Below, one piece after another: positions 1-8,906 of a stretch of 64,000 bases of DNA. The notes beneath the pieces were generated by a model. That model was not told the origin of the DNA. It saw only the letters and a program-made list of their open reading frames with translations, and did not search any database. This stretch comes from Microbacterium sp. MPKO10 (GTDB taxonomy: Bacteria > Actinomycetota > Actinomycetes > Actinomycetales > Microbacteriaceae), in the NCBI RefSeq assembly GCF_026107415.2, contig NZ_JAPCHX010000004.1:310001-374000 (forward strand), in the 5' to 3' direction. How positions within the stretch are numbered: the stretch's first letter is position 1; every line of letters begins with the position of its first letter. The translations under genes were made by a program, and so were the position numbers.

Positions 1-75
1 ATACCAGTCGGCAATCGCCATCGAGTCGGAAGACGATTCTCCGGGCATCGGCCAGACACGCGTCAGTTCACTCAT
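1..75 (-). CDS. Partial gene, possibly pyrimidine reductase (RibD C-terminal) family
   Basis: Only the first 25 codons lie in the window; the gene runs off the left edge. It starts with ATG at 75 and overlaps the folP stop by 8 bases, so the two genes are translationally coupled. The visible N-terminus (MSELTRVWPMPGESSSD) contains an RVWP stretch that I associate with actinobacterial pyrimidine-reductase/DHFR-like proteins, which would suit a gene next to folP. This is a guess from a short peptide; a glycosyltransferase such as GpgS, which follows folP2 in mycobacteria, is not excluded. Confidence 0.4.
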   Translation of the reverse strand, partial: MSELTRVWPMPGESSSDSMAIADWY

Positions 76-991
76 TGCGCTCCCCCATGTTGTGCCGCAG
101 GTACGCGGGTTCGCGCATCCCGAGGATCGCCTCGGCCATGCGCACGGCGGCGACGGATTCCCGCACATTGTGCATCCGAACGATCCGCGCGCCCTGCGCG
201 ATGCAGAGGGCGGCAGCCACCAGCGATCCCTCCACCCGGTTGTCCCGCTCCGCGTCGAGACTCTCGCCGATGAAGTCCTTGTTCGACACGGCGACGAGCG
301 TCGGATACCCGAGATCGACGATCGGGCCGAGCCGTCGCGTGATCTCTAAGCTGTGCAGCGTGTTCTTGTTGAGGTCGTGCCCCGGATCGACGATGATTCG
401 CTCGGGCGGAATTCCCGCGTCGAGCGCGCGCTGAACGCGGCTCTCCAGGGCGTGGGCGACCTCGGCCGAGACGTCTGCGTACTGAGGCGTCGCGTACGGA
501 GTGCGCGGTGCGGCGCGACTGTGCGTGATCACGATGCTCGCGGCACTGTCCGCGACGACGTGTGCCAGCTCGGGATCCGACAGCCCGGTCGTGTCGTTGA
601 TGACGTCGGCACCGGCCCGGATGCTGCGGCGTGCCACCTCCGCGCGAAATGTGTCGACGGAGATCACGATGCCGGATGCTGCGCGCACAGCCTCCACGAC
701 CGGCACCACACGTTCTGCCTCCTCTACCGCCGGAATCTCCGGACCCGGCGCGAACGGTGCACCGCCGATATCGACCCAGTCGGCGCCGGCGCGCTCCGCG
801 TCACGGCAGGCGGCCACGGCGCTGTCGAGCTCGAACGTGCGCCCTTGGTCATAGAACGAATCGGGTGTTCGGTTCACGACGGCCATGACGGCGACCTCGC
901 GCGAGAAATCAAAGAGGCGCCCTCCGATCTGCCGCCGGGCATTCATGATCGCGGGAAGTGCGGGCAGATCATGCGGGGAAGGCTCGGTCAT
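68..991 (-). CDS. folP2: Dihydropteroate synthase family protein, FolP2-like
   Basis: A pterin-binding TIM-barrel protein of the dihydropteroate synthase family. Visible family motifs are MAVVNRTPDSFYDQG near the N-terminus, ISVDTFRAEV, GADVINDTTG and DPGHDLNKNT. It is closer to mycobacterial FolP2 than to FolP1; FolP2-type proteins have been reported not to replace DHPS in Escherichia coli, so folate synthesis should not be assumed. Several starts are possible: GTG at 1066, ATG at 991 and ATG at 946, the last just ahead of the conserved core. I chose 991 without a strong ribosome site. It is divergent from the two-component system at 1091. Confidence 0.82.
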   Translation of the reverse strand: MTEPSPHDLPALPAIMNARRQIGGRLFDFSREVAVMAVVNRTPDSFYDQGRTFELDSAVAACRDAERAGADWVDIGGAPFAPGPEIPAVEEAERVVPVVEAVRAASGIVISVDTFRAEVARRSIRAGADVINDTTGLSDPELAHVVADSAASIVITHSRAAPRTPYATPQYADVSAEVAHALESRVQRALDAGIPPERIIVDPGHDLNKNTLHSLEITRRLGPIVDLGYPTLVAVSNKDFIGESLDAERDNRVEGSLVAAALCIAQGARIVRMHNVRESVAAVRMAEAILGMREPAYLRHNMGERNE

Positions 992-1078
992 GCTTCCATC
1001 GTGCCGCATCCAGGGATTCCCGGGGACATCGTCGTCAACGAATGGAAAACTACCCAGCCCGCTCACAGAAACCTTGCA

Positions 1079-1090
1079 GATACTGGGGAC
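1079..1090 (+). promoter_or_regulatory. Possible -10 element of a leaderless promoter
   Basis: GATACT at 1079-1084 ends six bases before the ATG at 1091. No Shine-Dalgarno sequence sits at normal distance. This spacing would put the transcription start on the start codon, as in leaderless actinobacterial mRNAs. No good -35 box is visible. Confidence 0.35.
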
Positions 1091-1780
1091 ATGACAGGAC
1101 CACGCATCCTCATCGTCGATGACGAGCCCAACATCCGCGACCTCCTGACGACCAGCCTGCGCTTTGCCGGGTTCGCCGTCAGAGCCGTCGGCAACGGCGC
1201 GCAGGCCATCTCAGCCGTCCTTGAAGAAGAACCGGACCTGATTATTCTCGACGTCATGCTTCCGGACATGAACGGCTTCGGCGTCACTAAGCGTCTCCGT
1301 GCTTCCGGCTACACGGCACCGATTCTCTTCCTGACGGCGAAGGACGACACCGAAGACAAGATCACCGGTCTCACCGTGGGCGGCGACGACTACGTCACCA
1401 AGCCGTTCAGCCTCGATGAGATCGTCGCGCGCATCAAGGCAATTCTGCGCCGCACCATGCAGGCGGACGAAGACGCCATCATCCGCGCCGGCGAGCTCAC
1501 CATGGATCAGGACACCCACGAGGTCTTCGTCGGCGACACCGCCGTCGAACTCAGCCCCACCGAGTTCAAGCTGCTGCGCTACCTGATGCTGAACCCCAAC
1601 CGCGTTCTCAGCAAGGCGCAGATCCTCGACCACGTGTGGGAATACGACTTCAACGGCGACGCTGGCATTGTCGAGAGCTACATCTCGTATCTGCGCCGCA
1701 AGCTTGACCAGTACTCATCCGAGCCTCTGATCCACACGAAGCGCGGATTCGGGTACATGCTGAAGACGAGCAAGCAATAG
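1091..1780 (+). CDS. OmpR/PhoB-family response regulator
   Basis: A 229-residue DNA-binding response regulator. The receiver domain (about 1-120) has the acidic pair D10/D11, the phospho-acceptor D54 (ILDVMLPDM), T82 and K104 (TKPF). The C-terminal winged helix ends in the typical TKRGFGYML wing. The open frame extends far upstream, but homology starts at MTGPRILIVDDEP, so 1091 is the start. The stop lies nine bases before the sensor kinase gene, so they form a cognate pair. The signal and regulon cannot be read from the sequence; TrcR- or PrrA-like regulators are the nearest in appearance. Confidence 0.93.
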   Translation: MTGPRILIVDDEPNIRDLLTTSLRFAGFAVRAVGNGAQAISAVLEEEPDLIILDVMLPDMNGFGVTKRLRASGYTAPILFLTAKDDTEDKITGLTVGGDDYVTKPFSLDEIVARIKAILRRTMQADEDAIIRAGELTMDQDTHEVFVGDTAVELSPTEFKLLRYLMLNPNRVLSKAQILDHVWEYDFNGDAGIVESYISYLRRKLDQYSSEPLIHTKRGFGYMLKTSKQ

Positions 1781-1789
1781 CCTCAGGGT

Positions 1790-3490
1790 ATGAAGGCATT
1801 AGCCGACTGGTGGAACTCGATAACACTGCGCAGCAAGATCACCGGTGTCACGGTGATCGTGCTCACATTCGGGTTGCTTGTCACCGGCGCCGGCACGGTC
1901 ATCATCCTGAAGCAGGCGCTCATCGAGCAGGCCAAGGCTGAACTCGTCGCGTTCGCCGCAGGCGACATCTCGCGCTACATCGATGTCGACGATGAAGGCG
2001 AACGGCACGTCAGAGAGACGAACGAGTACTACATCGCGCTCTACGACCCAGACGGCAACCTCATCGACCACAACTGGGATGACCGAGAGTCACGCCTGCT
2101 CCCCCGGCCCACGACGGGGATGATCAACATCGCCGACGCTATCTCGACGCATCCCCGTGTCGTGACAAGCAGCATTGGCTCCGATTACCAGGCCGTCACC
2201 GTCGTCACCGACTCCATCGACGATCGCGGCACAAACGGTGTCGTCTTCATCGCGCGCTCGATGCGCGGGCCGGACAGCGTCGTCGCCACCTACCTGACGA
2301 TCTACTTCGGTCTCGGCCTCGGCGTCATCGTGCTCGGCGCTCTCATCACACGCGTCCTCGTCACGAACACGCTCCACCCGCTGCGCGAGGCCGAGACGAC
2401 GGCCGCGCACATCGCTGGCGGCGACTTCAGCCAGCGCCTCACCCATATGACCCCGAACACCGAGGTGGGCCGGCTGAATCGCTCACTCAACACGATGCTC
2501 AACCGCATCGACGGTGCGTTCAAGGATCGTGCGCAGACAATCGAGCAGATGCGCCGCTTCGTCGGCGATGCGAGCCACGAGCTGCGTACGCCTCTCGTGA
2601 CGGTGCGCGGCTATGCCGAGCTGTATCGCATGGGAGCCCTCGAGAAGCCCGAGGACGTCGCTCAGGCGATGGAGCGCATCGAGAAAGAGGCCGTCCGCAT
2701 GAGCGGCATGGTGCAGGACCTCCTGGATCTCGCTCGCCTTGACGAAGCCCGCCCACGGGAGCTCTCGCGCATCGATCTCACGCCACTGGCAAAGGATGCT
2801 GTCATGGACGCACGGGCGTCCTACCCTGGGCGCCCCGTCTCGTTCGTCATCGACACCCCACCGGATGCCGCGAAGCCTCCCGAGCCCGTTCCCGCCCCTG
2901 AATCACCCGAGCCTGCCACCCGCACCGTGACGAAGCCCACGGGATCAAGCGGCAACACAGGCCCGATCGCCCTCGCCGGTGCCACATTCGCCCGCTTGAG
3001 GGGCCGCCGCCCGCGCAAGGGGCAGACCGAGGAATCGCCGGCTCCGCTCACCGTGGACCCCGTCACGCACATGACGGCATCCATCCCGACGGTTCCGGCT
3101 GTCGTGATGGGCGAAGAGAACAAGATCCGCCAGGTCATCGCGAACCTCATGGGCAATGCGATGCGCTTCACCCCCGAGGGAAGTCCGATCGAAGTGGGTG
3201 TGTCGGCAAACCCGCTCACGGGCATGGCGACCGTGGCCGTGATCGATCACGGCGAGGGTGTCCCCGAGCCGATCCGTGAGAAGATCTTCCAGCGCTTCTG
3301 GCGCGCTGACTCCTCGCGAACGCGCGAGACGGGGGGAAGCGGGCTCGGCCTCGCGATCGTCTCGTCGATTGTGGCCGCGCATGACGGCACCGTTGACGTC
3401 GACGAGACCCCAGGCGGGGGCGCAACCTTCCGCATCCGCCTCCCTCTTGCCTCGACGCCCCCCGAATCCTCTCCGACTCCCAGCGACTGA
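1790..3490 (+). CDS. Sensor histidine kinase with proline-rich insert
   Basis: A 566-residue membrane sensor kinase paired with the response regulator just upstream. Transmembrane segments lie at about 16-40 and 166-190 and enclose an extracytoplasmic sensor of about 125 residues. HAMP follows (about 190-240), then the H-box histidine H263 (DASHELRTPL), the N-box around N452/N456, and G-boxes including ETGGSGLGLAIV. Unusually, about 75 residues rich in Pro, Ser and Arg (about 357-432) interrupt the ATPase domain between its first strand and the N-box. The C-terminus ends in a short Pro/Ser tail. The stimulus is unknown. Confidence 0.93.
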   Translation: MKALADWWNSITLRSKITGVTVIVLTFGLLVTGAGTVIILKQALIEQAKAELVAFAAGDISRYIDVDDEGERHVRETNEYYIALYDPDGNLIDHNWDDRESRLLPRPTTGMINIADAISTHPRVVTSSIGSDYQAVTVVTDSIDDRGTNGVVFIARSMRGPDSVVATYLTIYFGLGLGVIVLGALITRVLVTNTLHPLREAETTAAHIAGGDFSQRLTHMTPNTEVGRLNRSLNTMLNRIDGAFKDRAQTIEQMRRFVGDASHELRTPLVTVRGYAELYRMGALEKPEDVAQAMERIEKEAVRMSGMVQDLLDLARLDEARPRELSRIDLTPLAKDAVMDARASYPGRPVSFVIDTPPDAAKPPEPVPAPESPEPATRTVTKPTGSSGNTGPIALAGATFARLRGRRPRKGQTEESPAPLTVDPVTHMTASIPTVPAVVMGEENKIRQVIANLMGNAMRFTPEGSPIEVGVSANPLTGMATVAVIDHGEGVPEPIREKIFQRFWRADSSRTRETGGSGLGLAIVSSIVAAHDGTVDVDETPGGGATFRIRLPLASTPPESSPTPSD

Positions 3491-3528
3491 ATCTCGTCCA
3501 CAGGGACGCTGTCAGTCGCGGTCATCCA

Positions 3529-3544
3529 CAGATCAGCAGATCTG
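3529..3544. repeat. Short inverted repeat upstream of the WXG100 gene
   Basis: CAGATC and GATCTG form a perfect 6-bp inverted repeat around AGCA, 60 bases before the WXG100 start. It could be an operator or a chance palindrome. Confidence 0.25.
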
Positions 3545-3603
3545 CGGCCTTGTGCTGCCGCCCGCTGGATACCGTCGAAGCAGCCCAAACGAGAGGAGTG
3601 ACG

Positions 3604-3894
3604 ATGAGCAAATACGCGGTCGACAGTGAGGCCGTCCAGGCGGCAAGCGCCAGCATCCGAGGAGTCACAGAGCAGCTTCGTGCCGATGTGAACACCCTGA
3701 TGGGACAGATCCAGAACCTGCAGTCCCAGTGGACAGGCCAGGCGGCAAGCGCCTTCACGGCAGCCGCTCACGACTGGCGTACGACGCAGGCGCGTGTCGA
3801 GGAGTCCATCAATGAACTGAACATGGCACTTGCTCAGGCCGGCTCGCAATACGCCGACGTCGAGCTGCAGAACACCGGCATGTTCGGTCGGTGA
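3604..3894 (+). CDS. WXG100-family protein (EsxA-like)
   Basis: A 96-residue helical-hairpin protein of the WXG100 family, substrates of type VII (ESX) secretion. The turn motif W43-T-G45 sits mid-protein between two amphipathic helices, and the length is typical. A GAGAGGAGTG ribosome site precedes the ATG at 3604. No EccC ATPase, second WXG100 partner or LXG toxin gene is nearby, so this is an orphan copy that probably homodimerises and uses machinery encoded elsewhere, or works as a non-secreted relative. A strong hairpin follows the gene. Confidence 0.9.
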   Translation: MSKYAVDSEAVQAASASIRGVTEQLRADVNTLMGQIQNLQSQWTGQAASAFTAAAHDWRTTQARVEESINELNMALAQAGSQYADVELQNTGMFGR

Positions 3895-3904
3895 GACACA
3901 TAAC

Positions 3905-3934
3905 AATGGGCGCCTCCCGAAGGAGGCGCCCATT
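3905..3934. terminator. Bidirectional hairpin between WXG100 gene and groEL
   Basis: A perfect 13-bp stem (3905-3917 with 3922-3934) closes on the loop CGAA. It lies between the convergent ends of the WXG100 gene and groEL and can serve both strands. Confidence 0.85.
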
Positions 3935-3954
3935 GCTGTGGTGTGAATCAGACT

Positions 3955-5641
<1,687 letters not shown>

Positions 5642-5646
5642 TGGCA

Positions 5647-5675
5647 ATTCTGGCACTCTGCACCGTCGAGTGCAA
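5647..5675 (-). promoter_or_regulatory. groEL promoter (-35 TTGCAC, -10 CAGAAT)
   Basis: On the minus strand TTGCAC (5670-5675) and CAGAAT (5647-5652) are separated by exactly 17 bases. The degenerate second CIRCE overlaps the -35 and spacer, and the perfect CIRCE lies just downstream. Confidence 0.65.
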
Positions 5676-5676
5676 G
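5650..5676 (-). promoter_or_regulatory. CIRCE operator 2, degenerate
   Basis: CTGGCACTC, nine bases, GAGTGCAAG keeps the GCACTC/GAGTGC core with correct spacing but has imperfect outer bases. Two CIRCE copies before a solo groEL are typical of actinobacteria and suggest cooperative HrcA binding. Confidence 0.8.
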
Positions 5677-5721
5677 CTACGACGCTGCTGCGCGTTTCGC
5701 CCTGGGCATAACCCGATGAGA

Positions 5722-6288
5722 TCATCCGTCTGCAGAGTAGTCCGCGCCAAGCACGACGACGATCTGCGAGACATCACCAACGCTGAATTCGGATGAGTAC
5801 GTCACCGTCTCGATGCCGAGCGTCTCAGCGACCCCGCGCGCTGCACCCTCGAGCTCCTCATCGTCGTAGTAAACGACGGACTTCTCAAGGCTGTCGTCAC
5901 TCGCATTGCTTGCCGTGACATTCGACGGCGTCCATCCTCCCTCACCAAGCAGTTCCTTGACGTCGCTCGCCAATCCCGCGGTCGTCGTACCATTGAGCAC
6001 CTGGACGAGCGACTCGGGATCAATCGTCGGCTCAGCGGTCGGCTCCGGTGTCGTCTTCTCCGGTGTCGGCGTCTGGGATGGCTCGCTTGCTCCGGGAATC
6101 ACCTGGTCGAGATTGAGTCTGTCCGTTGCGAGGCTGAGACCGAAGATTCCGAGGGCGATCAAGATCACCGTGGCCAGTGCAGCCCACAGAAAGCCCACAA
6201 AGCGGCGTCCGCCTGGCGCTCGATGCGCACCGACGCGCGGCGAACGCGGAACATCATCGAAGCGGTCTCTGGGGTGGGAGCTGCCCAT
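5722..6288 (-). CDS. LytR_C domain membrane protein
   Basis: A 188-residue protein with a short cytoplasmic N-terminus, one transmembrane helix (about 31-54), a Pro/Thr/Glu-rich linker and a C-terminal LytR_C domain (about 90-185) beginning VQVLNGTTTAGLASDVKELL. LytR_C domains occur at the ends of LytR-CpsA-Psr cell-wall ligases and in stand-alone anchored proteins like this one; their exact role in wall-polymer attachment is not settled. The catalytic LCP domain is absent. It follows the DUF3263 gene by 36 bases on the same strand, which is the usual actinobacterial order. Confidence 0.85.
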   Translation of the reverse strand: MGSSHPRDRFDDVPRSPRVGAHRAPGGRRFVGFLWAALATVILIALGIFGLSLATDRLNLDQVIPGASEPSQTPTPEKTTPEPTAEPTIDPESLVQVLNGTTTAGLASDVKELLGEGGWTPSNVTASNASDDSLEKSVVYYDDEELEGAARGVAETLGIETVTYSSEFSVGDVSQIVVVLGADYSADG

Positions 6289-6324
6289 GCGGTGGAGTCT
6301 TCCTTCGTTCGGAGTCGGCCGTGG

Positions 6325-6618
6325 CTAGTGGTCCGAGGACGTTCGCCTGCGCCGCGCCTGCACGCGCTGGTCGCGCAGTCGCAGCAAACGCTTCACAAGC
6401 ATCGGATCGTACACGAGTGCTTCGGGGCGTCGGATCAGAGCCGCCAAAAGTTGATAGTAGCGGGCCGACGACACATCGAAGCGTTCCCGGATCGCTTGTT
6501 CCTTCGTCCCGGCATGCTTCCACCACTGTCGTTCAAAGTCGAGGATGGCCCTGTCGCGCGCACTCAACCCGGCATCGGCCTGCTCTCCGGCCTGGGTATT
6601 GCGCTCGTTCGACACCAT
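6325..6618 (-). CDS. DUF3263 family protein
   Basis: A 97-residue, strongly charged cytoplasmic protein that matches the actinobacterial DUF3263 family: LSARDRAILDFERQWWKHAGTKEQ, then RERFDVSSARYYQLL, which resembles a helix-turn-helix, then a basic tail. The family is conserved next to LytR_C genes and near groEL2. DNA binding is an inference from the basic helical layout. The start at 6618 is supported only by homology length. Confidence 0.8.
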   Translation of the reverse strand: MVSNERNTQAGEQADAGLSARDRAILDFERQWWKHAGTKEQAIRERFDVSSARYYQLLAALIRRPEALVYDPMLVKRLLRLRDQRVQARRRRTSSDH

Positions 6619-6735
6619 CTCTGCCCTTCCGCCGCCATCCTAGTTGGGGCGCCCTGAGTGAAACACAGGAACATTCCGGACTCGCCGCGGCTTAACGTGT
6701 TAACAGCACACAGTGATCGATGTTCAGGAGCGTCC

Positions 6736-7137
6736 ATGAGCGAGAAGCAGATGAAGACCGAAGACCAGTGGCGCGACGAGCTCACGCCAGAGCAGTACGC
6801 GGTGCTGCGCGAGGCAGCGACCGAACGCCCGTGGACGGGCGAACTTCTTGACGAGTCCCGTTCCGGCGTCTACAACTGCGCCGGGTGTGGTGCCGAATTA
6901 TTCAAGAGCGGCACGAAGTTCGACTCCGCCTGCGGATGGCCGAGCTTCTACGAATCTGTGCGCCCCGAAGCAGTGACACTGATCGAGGATCGCAGTCTGG
7001 GAATGGTGCGCACCGAGGTACGTTGCGCCACATGCGACTCACACCTGGGCCACGTCTTCGACGATGGTTTCGGAACACCGACCGGTGACAGATACTGCAT
7101 GAATTCCCTGTCGCTGTCGTTCACACCGGAGTCGTGA
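6736..7137 (+). CDS. msrB: Peptide methionine-R-sulfoxide reductase MsrB
   Basis: A 133-residue enzyme that reduces methionine-R-sulfoxide in oxidised proteins. Zinc ligands are C48-x-x-C51 and C97-x-x-C100, the catalytic cysteine is C121 in RYCMNS, and C66 in the CGWPSF motif is a possible resolving cysteine. The start at 6736 has the ribosome site CAGGAG. The stop overlaps the start of the next gene (GTGA), so the two are coupled. Confidence 0.96.
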   Translation: MSEKQMKTEDQWRDELTPEQYAVLREAATERPWTGELLDESRSGVYNCAGCGAELFKSGTKFDSACGWPSFYESVRPEAVTLIEDRSLGMVRTEVRCATCDSHLGHVFDDGFGTPTGDRYCMNSLSLSFTPES

Positions 7138-7571
7138 CGCCACAGACCGTTCACTGTTCCCCAGATCATCCAAGAGGGAAGGCGATAACAGTTTCAGCAG
7201 AGTGGATCGAGCATCGCAGGCCCGACGGGGAACGTGTGGGGTGGATGCTGCAGCAGGGCGACGACTTCGTCGCCGTCGACCTGCTGGGGCGACACGTCAC
7301 TGGTCCCGTGGACTGGCTGACGGCCGAAGAGAGCCTTGACGAACTCGGCATCGGCTACCTTGCCGACCCGTATCGACTGACGCTGGAGAATGGTGACAGC
7401 ATCCGGGTCCGGCTCGCCGAGGTCAGCCCTACGCGCATCACGGCGAAGCTCGACGACTTTGGCGCTGTCGGCGCCCCGCAGTTGTACTACGAGCTGGAGT
7501 TTCCCGCGCCCGACACGCTGCGCCCGTGGGGCTCAGAGCCCCTGATCTGGCCGTCTGGCACCACAGAATAA
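7134..7571 (+). CDS. Conserved hypothetical protein coupled to msrB
   Basis: A 145-residue protein of unknown function starting at a GTG that overlaps the msrB stop. No signal peptide or membrane segment is visible. The part from about residue 20 (WIEHRRPDGERVGWMLQQGDDFVAVDLLGR) looks like a small beta-rich fold, with many acidic residues throughout. An internal start near residue 19 (after ITV) is possible. An intrinsic terminator follows, so msrB and this gene form a two-gene unit. Confidence 0.72.
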   Translation: MTPQTVHCSPDHPRGKAITVSAEWIEHRRPDGERVGWMLQQGDDFVAVDLLGRHVTGPVDWLTAEESLDELGIGYLADPYRLTLENGDSIRVRLAEVSPTRITAKLDDFGAVGAPQLYYELEFPAPDTLRPWGSEPLIWPSGTTE

Positions 7572-7586
7572 GAAGCTGATGCAGCG

Positions 7587-7624
7587 CGGGCCCGGTCCTC
7601 CTCGTGGAGGCCGGGCCCGTTTTT
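7587..7624 (+). terminator. Intrinsic terminator of the msrB operon
   Basis: A 9-bp GC stem (7587-7595 with 7611-7619) is extended inward by CCTC/GAGG and followed by TTTTT. It abuts the 3' end of the opposing tRNA-Thr gene. Confidence 0.9.
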
Positions 7625-7699
7625 GGAGCCGCCTGCGAGAATCGAACTCGCGACCACATGATTACAAGTCAAGTGCTCTACCAACTGAGCTAAGGCGGC
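7624..7699 (-). tRNA. tRNA-Thr (anticodon UGU)
   Basis: A complete cloverleaf of 76 bases read on the minus strand. The acceptor GCCGCCT pairs with AGGCGGC, the D arm is GCTC/GAGC, the anticodon loop CTTGTAA carries TGT, the T arm is GCGAG/CTCGC, and CCA is encoded. The second pair of the anticodon stem is a U-U mismatch (CTTGA against TCATG). Everything else is regular, so it is taken as functional. Confidence 0.95.
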
Positions 7700-7742
7700 G
7701 GGACTTATCCATCATAGGGGTAGTTGGGCATCGACGTGAACG

Positions 7743-8642
7743 TCAGCCTTCGTCTGTTTCCGTCGACGTGGGCGTCGGAGTCGGAGTCGCCGTCTCTCTG
7801 GTCTCACTGTTCGTCGCGACGACGAATGCCTGGAACTCCTCTTCGTCGGTCAGAGACCCCGTGTAGTGCTTGCCGTTCACGAGAATGGTCGGTGTCGCCT
7901 CGACCCGGTCGACGTCGGTTCCCGGCAGCGGGCCATTGACGGCACGATCGGTAGCTGCCTTGACCCAGGTAGAGAAGTCCCGATCCTCGACACAGTCAGC
8001 GATCGATGAACTGCCGGCCTTCTGAGCGAGCGAGACCAGCTGGTCGTCTGTCAGGCCCGGCGTCCCTTCCTCTGGCTGCTCTTCGAACAACGCCCGGTTG
8101 AACGCGAAGTAGGCGTCCGGAGAGGCATCGGCGACGCATGCTGCCGCATTGGCCGCTCGCAGCGAGTATTCAGTGCCCTGCGACTTGCTGGTGAGAACGG
8201 CGATGGGGTGGATCTCGAGCACGGCCGCACCGGAGTCCAACCATTTCTCAATCTGATCGATATTCGATGTCTCGAATGCCTCGCACAGCGGGCACAGGTA
8301 ATCCACGTAGATCCGGATGTGTGCAACCTCGGGGTCCACCGTCGTCGCAATCGGCGACTCATCTGCCTCGAGGGCCGATGTGGTCACGGCTTCCTGGTTC
8401 GCTCCGATCACGATTCCATCGCTCGCCATGTTCTTCGGCCCGCCGACATCCGGTTTGATCGATGACACGACGATGACAACGACAGCGACGATGGCGGCGA
8501 TGACGAGGATGCCGATCCCGCCCTGGAGCAGCAGCCGGTTGCGCAGATCGCGCTTACGCTGCTTCTCGCGGAGCTGACGCGCCTTCTCACGCACGTGCGT
8601 GCGCTTGCTCGCCGTCTCGCCCATCTCACCGTCGCCGGCCAT
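7743..8642 (-). CDS. Membrane-anchored DsbA-like thiol oxidoreductase
   Basis: A 299-residue protein with a charged cytoplasmic N-terminus, one transmembrane helix (about 41-61) and an extracytoplasmic thioredoxin-fold domain. The active site is C117-P-L-C120, and a cis-proline lies in EATPTILVNGKHY. A helical insert follows the active site as in DsbA. A second Cys pair (AACVAD and ADCVED) is also present. It ends in a Thr/Pro-rich tail. It probably forms or exchanges disulfides in exported proteins. I place the start at 8642 because of the GAGGATC ribosome site; the frame is open a further 22 codons. Confidence 0.9.
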   Translation of the reverse strand: MAGDGEMGETASKRTHVREKARQLREKQRKRDLRNRLLLQGGIGILVIAAIVAVVVIVVSSIKPDVGGPKNMASDGIVIGANQEAVTTSALEADESPIATTVDPEVAHIRIYVDYLCPLCEAFETSNIDQIEKWLDSGAAVLEIHPIAVLTSKSQGTEYSLRAANAAACVADASPDAYFAFNRALFEEQPEEGTPGLTDDQLVSLAQKAGSSSIADCVEDRDFSTWVKAATDRAVNGPLPGTDVDRVEATPTILVNGKHYTGSLTDEEEFQAFVVATNSETRETATPTPTPTSTETDEG

Positions 8643-8906
8643 AGATCCTCGCTGCTTGTCTCGGGTTGCGCTCGCGGCGGTCGTGACCGTCGGGAACCGC
8701 GCGCGCAAATACCTTCCGATGGTAGTGCGACCCGCTGGGAAAACCCCAAACCGCTCGACCGGTCGTCATCGATTCAGACACTGGCCCGGTTCGTGCAATA
8801 CTGATGTGTTAACGCGGTGAGGATGCCGCGTTGCGGGGCAGCAATGGCCCGCTCCGTCACTCGGATCGTCCGGCACGTACCTGCCGGTGAAGGAGAAGCA
8901 ACTCAT

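Noticed and set aside
353-1090. Long upstream extension of the response regulator
   Set aside because: The extra residues are an antisense shadow of folP2. The conserved receiver starts at 1091.
7624-7699. tRNA-Thr(UGU) as a pseudogene
   Set aside because: Only one stem pair is mismatched. All invariant loops, the acceptor stem and an encoded CCA are intact.
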